NCBI GenBank assembly: GCA_965644295.1
Contig: CBFFRP010000394.1
Location: 1 to 64,000, forward strand
Source of the DNA: Paraphysomonas bandaiensis
Lineage: Eukaryota > Chrysophyceae
Length of the DNA: 64,000 bases
Direction: 5' to 3'
The position numbers were made by a program, and so were the translations under genes. This document shows, piece after piece, positions 58,560 through 64,000 of the stretch (position 1 is the stretch's first letter; each line of letters opens with the position of its first letter). The notes below the pieces were generated by a model. It ran no database searches. It saw nothing but the letters and a program-made list of their open reading frames with translations, and was not told the DNA's origin.

Positions 58560-59009
58560 AATATGAATATAGATGAAGATAAAGATGAAGTTGAAGTGAT
58601 ATTTCTATGAAGTCGAAGTGATATATTGAGATAATTGAGTAGATGGACCAATGCATAGATAGATACAGCCAGCTGTGGAGGCAGGTGTATGTATGCTCTG
58701 TACGTATGCCGGCAGTACAGCAGCATTATACGTCGTATAATACGCCCACAAGAGCTTTCGACATTATATACTACTGATAAAATTGGAGGTTTATGAAAAA
58801 GTCACAATTATTCTGAATATTTCACTTATTTATAGTGGAGACAAAAGACAAAACGACAAAAGACTTTTTTTTTTAGCAAAATTGTTTTTTTGTCGGGTGC
58901 AAATGGAGCTGAAGTTATTTAGGAACCTTATCACAATTTCTCATCACAAGCCATCACCCATCAGCCCTGTGACCTGCTGAATAATTAATTGACCTTAACT
59001 ATCACATAT
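58560..59009. promoter_or_regulatory. Divergent intergenic region with repeat arm
   Basis: About 450 bp between divergent starts. It contains GAGACAAAAGACAAAAC (58838-58854), an 11-bp T run and a 24-bp sequence at 58895-58918 starting GGGTGCAAATGGAGC. Both named blocks recur, inverted, at 61755-61795. Confidence 0.5.
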
Positions 59010-59949
59010 ATGGAGACGTTGGATTTATCTCAGAGAGGTTATACTCATGAACATATGGCTCAAATTGAGAGAATTATTACATCTAAAGCCGCTGCTGATA
59101 CAACTGTGACATTGAATGTTGATCTCTCGGGAAACTATTTGAACAAAGAATGCATCACACGCATATGTTCAATTATTGAAAGTTATCCAAACGTGAATAT
59201 TGATTTATCAGTAAATTATCTTGGCTTATCTGATTTTACGAGTATTTCAAAAGATTATCTGAGGTGCGCTTTCACCATATAATATAGCTTAAATAAAGTT
59301 AATTATTAGCATGTTTCACGAAGGTCGGTTGACAGTTGCCCCAACAACACATCACAGAGCAATTGAATTGTTGCTTTCAACCCAACAAAAAACTGAGGAG
59401 GAGCTTCAATCTCTTGTTGCAGTTACTCGCACGTTGGAGTCACGAAAAGATCCTACAGAAAGCGTGAAACAAATGAAGTGCTTTATTGATACTGGTTCTC
59501 AACTTATAGAGGAAGCGGTTTCGTGTGCAGTTGCGAACATATTGGATGAGCCTACTATTCTTCATTCTTCACATTACAGTTATGCTGAAAATATCGGGGA
59601 TGTGGACGGTGTTGTGATCGGAAAATATTTGGACCAAGATGTGATTGTTTTCTGTGAGGCAAAACACAATATGGATTCATCACTTAAAAAAGCCAAGTCA
59701 GAATTGTTCTCAACTTATGATTACTGGCAGAAACTTATTAGTTTGTCTCAAGATGAGATTGAAGAATACCAAAGAGACATTGAAGCCTTGTGTGTCAATT
59801 CTTGCCGACATCGCACCGTGTATTTCGCCTTTGGAGGGGCAAAATTTTCTGATTCAGCAGCAGAAAAACTAAAAGGGGTTAAAACACCTTGGTTTCGTGT
59901 TTCAACCGACCCAAATGGACGTTTTCGAGCACAGCTTGCAAATTATTAG
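59010..59949 (+). CDS. LRR-like N-terminus with PD-(D/E)XK nuclease domain, 297 aa
   Basis: Exons 59010-59263 and 59310-59949 are joined in phase by a 46-bp GT-AG intron; the start is the first ATG after upstream stops. Residues 1-85 read like leucine-rich or RNI repeats (TLDLSQRGYT, NVDLSGNYLNKE, NIDLSVNYLGLSD). The second half has a restriction-endonuclease-like core: IEEAVSCAV, then GDVDGVVIGKY, a strand and VIVFCEAKHN. These supply the E...D...ExK metal site, and a helix with YWQKL follows. Such domains cleave DNA. Architectures pairing short header repeats with this nuclease occur in Crinkler/RHS-type effectors and in selfish elements; I cannot say which applies. It is flanked by inverted repeats. 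The catalytic residues look intact. Confidence 0.65.
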
Positions 59950-62566
59950 CAATCTAAGTCAGTAAGACAACAGCATCACTTGATCCAGGCTTGATAAATG
60001 ATAGCATGAAAGCGCCAATCACGATTATAATATGATGAACACCCCTTACGTGATTGGTCATGATAGTTTCAGTATATAGTAAGCACTAACAAGTTGGTTC
60101 AGATGAGGTTCAACGGACGCATAAAGAATAAAAATTTCATTGAAACATGGGAGCATACTCTAGCCATCGATTGATAAATGTAGATATTGTATACATGCTA
60201 TACATAACATTATAACGTTGCATTCCAATGAGAATTGGACAGTTTCTCGTGACTATGTCCGGTGCAATTCTATATAGCCGCCACTAATATCTTGTGTGGT
60301 GTGAGATGGTATCTTAGACAGTCGCAGTGTGTAATCAATGGATATGAGAACGACTAGGTTGAATACCAAAGTTGACTAGGTTGAGTCATTTGTTGATGCA
60401 GGACGAAACAATACCGTCAGGCGTGCAGATGAGAGAGTTGCTCGTCAAGACGGTGGAGCTCTCCTGGAATCGTAAAGAAGCTGAAAGGATAAGAAGAGAG
60501 CTGGCACAACTCTCGAAGGCGTGGACAATGATACGAACAGCAACGCCAACCAATGGTAATTATCTTGGTCCGATTGATTTTCTGTTATCCATGCAAGTTC
60601 TATTTGTTTTATACATATGCTGTTACTATATTATACACGGTAGTTATAATGACGTTTGTCAGTGTCAGTTTTAAATTCACAACTTGTTTATTACAATTGA
60701 CTAATAGTCTAATAATTATCACATGATCTAACTGTAAGATGCATTTAGTCTTGCATGCAATCACAGATATATTGAATGGGATCTAACTACACAAACAACT
60801 GAAATGTAGTGTGTGTTGTACACATAACATATTGGCAACATATTGTAATAAACTAAATATACACATTCAACTTCAATATTGGGTTAACAGAAACTCACTT
60901 CTATCTTAATTATCAATTATGATATTGGCAGTCATATGTATAGATATCGTTATATTACACAATTATAGAGAAACCACAATGATGAGTCAACTATCAAAAG
61001 GAGGTTCATCAAACACTCCAAGTCATCGTCAATCTTTCGTCTGATGTGGAAGATAATAATGATGTTAGTGCATGCGATCTATCTTCATAACCTGGACTTC
61101 AAAACAAGTTCAAGAATATTACAGGAGAGTTTAAGTGCCATATCGGATGCTGTATAGGAAGTTAAGGGCAGTAAAACCCAGCTCTTTTAGCCCAGCTCTT
61201 TCAAGGTGTCCGTCACCACGTCGTGCGTATCAGGATTGTGCGCCTCATCTTACTATCATTCAAATCAGGTGCACTCGCAGAGGTTGAGCGTGTTTATATA
61301 AATGTGATGATGATGCTAATCAAAGCAATAAAAAGCATCGTGCTTGAAACCATTGATACGTAATTCGAAAACGCGTTCTGAATTGCTTGCCTGATGCAGT
61401 GTGACATGGTATATAATACGATACCAAAAGTCATACCTTCACAAGTTGTGGGATCTCTTATCCTTGTATTCCTCAGCAGGAGCCCCCATGGTGTGTTTTA
61501 TCGTAGCCAATCCGTTCGTAGACATTTCTTCTTGCAAAGATACGATCCTAACTGGACGCTGGAGATTACTTCATGAGCTGTTTGACAGACAACTTTCGGG
61601 ACAATGCACCCACACATGAAATATCATGCTATCAACTTTACACAGTCACTTGTGACTTGTGTCGATGCTTAATGCATTGCTTCGCAGTATATTCAGTGAA
61701 TCAAGCGAGCAGAGAATGAGCAGAATTCGCTCAAAATTCTAAAAAAAATCCCTGTTTTGTCTTTTGTCTCATAACTTCAGCTCCATTTGCACCCTACAGG
61801 TCCGAGATTAGATTCCATTAAGTTATAGTATATTATCTTCTACCCTCAGAAGACGTATGGAGAGCAAACCATTGCGCTCTTCACTGTAGATATTACAGGT
61901 AGGTGTCTATATCCTGTCATTGCGTGTGAATATAAAATATATTATTCAATAAGTGCTGCTTCTTTGTGTAGCTTATTGTCCCATTGTTCGTAATATTCCA
62001 CAGACGATACAGATTAAGACGCGTCTTTCTAATTTGTGATACTAAGTGACACAAGATAAGATGGAGTACTAAAATGCTTTGTAGTATAAGAGCTATGTGA
62101 AATTAGAATGTCACATTTCAAATATTTCAACTGTCAAAATGAGTATTGTTACTGCCACTACTAGGATTACCAAATGCACATCATTAACTTAAATCGATTC
62201 TTTTCTATATACATTATCATCAACAAACGGAATATACAACCTAAAAAATTCAACTAATATAAAACACAGTGTCATACATAGATCTATAGGTAGACAGAGC
62301 CCACAAAGTTGTAACACTCTGGCTGCTATATTCTGACAACTATATATGTGTTTTTTCAAGTGCCTGCCGCCTAAGCAATAGGGAGATAAGCCTATTACAA
62401 CTATAGAATTCCTTTTAACAATTCAACCTCAAATCCACGGGGATCCATTTGTAAAACTGCACTCGGCTACACTGATTCACTACGGCTCTTCATTTTCCTT
62501 TTACGTTCTGCAGCGCTATGTTCATTATTACGTCTGTGGACAATTATTTCGGACATAATCTGACAA
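59950..62566. other. Convergent intergenic with inverted-repeat arm and an orphan exon-like piece
   Basis: The 2.6 kb hold no complete gene. 60402-60555 is bounded by AG and GT, is open for 51 codons, is more GC-rich than its surroundings and would encode a charged helix (RKEAERIRRELAQLSKAW); it may be an orphan exon. Just upstream, 60372-60394 is the inverse of a segment at 47656-47678. 61755-61795 carries the 17-bp and 24-bp inverse matches to 58838-58918. Nothing else is recognisable. Confidence 0.4.
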
Positions 62567-63960
62567 CTAAATTTGAGCAACAGCCGCGATTATACGTTCT
62601 AAGGATCTTACCTTTTTGCATATGTCTTTTTTCTGCTCAAGGCTGCGCTCTGGTACAATATTCATCACCAGACCTTGCTCCATGGTGATTTCCTTTCTCG
62701 TATCTCTTACAGATGCCAAAAATGGGTGCGTGAGTGCCTCGTCTACAGTCACACGCTTCGATTTGTCAAACACCAGCATTGAACGCAGCAAGTCAATGGC
62801 ATCGGGCGGTGCATCAGGAAGAAGACCATCAAGCGTCTACAGTGGCATTGCAAATTTGTTAGTTAACCATGTCATGTGCAACACAACTATAACATTACCT
62901 GAGAGTGTGGTAGGTTCTGAAATTGCCGAAGGTACTCTCTTTGCACAGGATTGCACACACTTTCAATATCCTTCTCAGACGGAGGTCCAATGACCTGAAA
63001 TATAACACCGAGTTGATTCTTGTCAGTTTCTCCAGATGTGCGCTCTTGACTAAGAGGAGCAACGGCTCCCCCAGGGAATAACGGCCGCCCTTGTCCCAGT
63101 AGATCCCCCAGCACACATCCGATAGACCAAACATCCACAGCATGGTCATACTCCTCCAAAAGAATAATTTCAGGAGCACGATACCAGCGAGATACTACAT
63201 GTTGGGTAAGGTGACGGGACATGGAAGGTGGTGGTGGAGCGGGTAGATCCTCCTGTTGTACAGCAACTGTTTCTGACGTGTGTTCTCCTGCTATATCGGC
63301 GGCACCTGAAATTAATCCAGATACACCAGATATGACACCAGCAACACTGGTAAGGATACCGGGAGTGGTTGCCGGAACACCTGGGATTCCAGCTGGTAGA
63401 CAGGGGGCTATCGGAATTTGTGGAGGTTGAAGCATACACTCTCTGACAATATCACATGTTACAAAAGCACTCAAAAAGTAATACCATCTCAGCATAACTA
63501 GAAAACAAATAGCACTAAATAAAGTAGCTCGCGGTGTGGCTTACCTCCGCTCTACAATTCTTGCTAGACCGAAGTCCGTCAGCTTCACAGTAAGATCGTC
63601 TTCCCACAACAGTAAGTTTTCAGGCTTAATATCTACAACCACATGAGCACATCAACTGCAGCAGGAGTTAGTCAGTCATAGTACGTACCCCTATGTATAA
63701 TGTTCGCTGAATGTACATACTTAATTGCTAGCAGCAATTGGTATAGAATTTTTTTGGTCTCTTCGATAGTCACTTTCTTTCTCTTACGTCTTCTAAGTCG
63801 AATAAACTTGTCCAGATCATAATCAGCACACTCAAATACTAGTTGAAGAGTATCAAGAGAACCATCTTGACCACCTGCCTCAACCTGCCTTTCATCTTTA
63901 GGATTGAAGTTAGGAGCTCGTACATCGAGGAGAGTAATAACATTCGGGTGGTTCAACTTC
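62567..63960 (-). CDS. MAP kinase (ERK-like), 5' part beyond window, unusual activation loop
   Basis: Exons seen: 63960-63689, 63632-63545, 63442-62899 and 62836-62567, GT-AG and in phase, about 390 residues. The N-lobe exons lie past the window edge. Motifs: NHPNVITLLDV, a split HRDIKPENLL (Asp made across an intron), DFGLARIVERR, RWYRAPEIILL, VDVWSIGCVLGDLL and the C-lobe segment LLRSMLVFDKSKRVTVDEALTHPFL. This is the CMGC group, closest to MAP kinases. Between DFG and APE there is an insert of about 90 residues rich in Gly, Pro and Val. The usual TxY phosphorylation motif reads TQH (HLTQHVVSRWYRAPE). Another reading is that part of the insert is an unspliced intron, but it is open throughout. 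Confidence 0.82.
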
Positions 63961-64000
63961 CTGAAAACAAGAAAATATTTATGTAAGCAGGTATAATACA

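Noticed and set aside
61394-61619. Short plus-strand frames near 61.4 kb
   Set aside because: They are overlapping, short and without motif, with no splice context that extends them.

Overview
The window is nuclear DNA of an AT-rich unicellular eukaryote. Genes are broken by short GT-AG introns (mostly 45-120 bp, standard code), and there are kinesin, SET-domain, GINS, DDI1, MAP kinase and RasGEF genes, a copia retrotransposon and cut-and-paste DNA transposons. The EF-hand protein kinase and the RAP protein with short helical repeats fit an alga-like or chromist protist. A PI3K p101-like gene would be unexpected there, so I do not assign a lineage. I saw no tRNA, rRNA or CRISPR array.

Layout. 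1-6333: a CACTA/Plavaka-like DNA transposon with palindromic subterminal repeats, a divergent accessory gene and a frameshifted transposase gene. 6.8-10.5 kb: RING-H2 protein (-) and myristoylatable EF-hand kinase (+). 10.9-12.3 kb: a large inverted repeat. 13.0-17.7 kb: AWS-SET-PHD histone methyltransferase (-) and a small multi-exon gene (+). 18.8-22.9 kb: RasGEF (-) and GINS subunit Psf2 (+). 23.3-24.1 kb: a hAT-type MITE with a perfect 8-bp target duplication. 24.4-36.1 kb: a kinesin with seventeen 46-residue repeats (-) and a 19-exon gene resembling PI3K class IB regulatory subunits (+). 36.9-40.2 kb: DDI1 (-) and an unknown 289-residue protein (+). 42.4-47.6 kb: RAP-domain organelle RNA protein (-) and a THEP1-type NTPase fused to a SWIM-like zinc motif (+). 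47.9-53.4 kb: an intact Ty1/copia element. 54.5-59.9 kb: a 1342-residue low-complexity protein (-) and an LRR-like/PD-(D/E)XK nuclease protein (+). 62.6-64 kb: a MAP kinase (-), cut by the window edge.

Two architectural patterns stand out. Every confidently modelled host gene from 6.8 kb to the end alternates in direction, giving seven successive head-to-head pairs. The four long CATA/TATG arrays all lie between divergent start codons, while the intact mobile elements and the large inverted repeat lie between convergent 3' ends.

Most gene models are spliced by hand from GT-AG sites and reading-phase continuity. Functions rest on motifs and on recall of protein families; no database search was possible.
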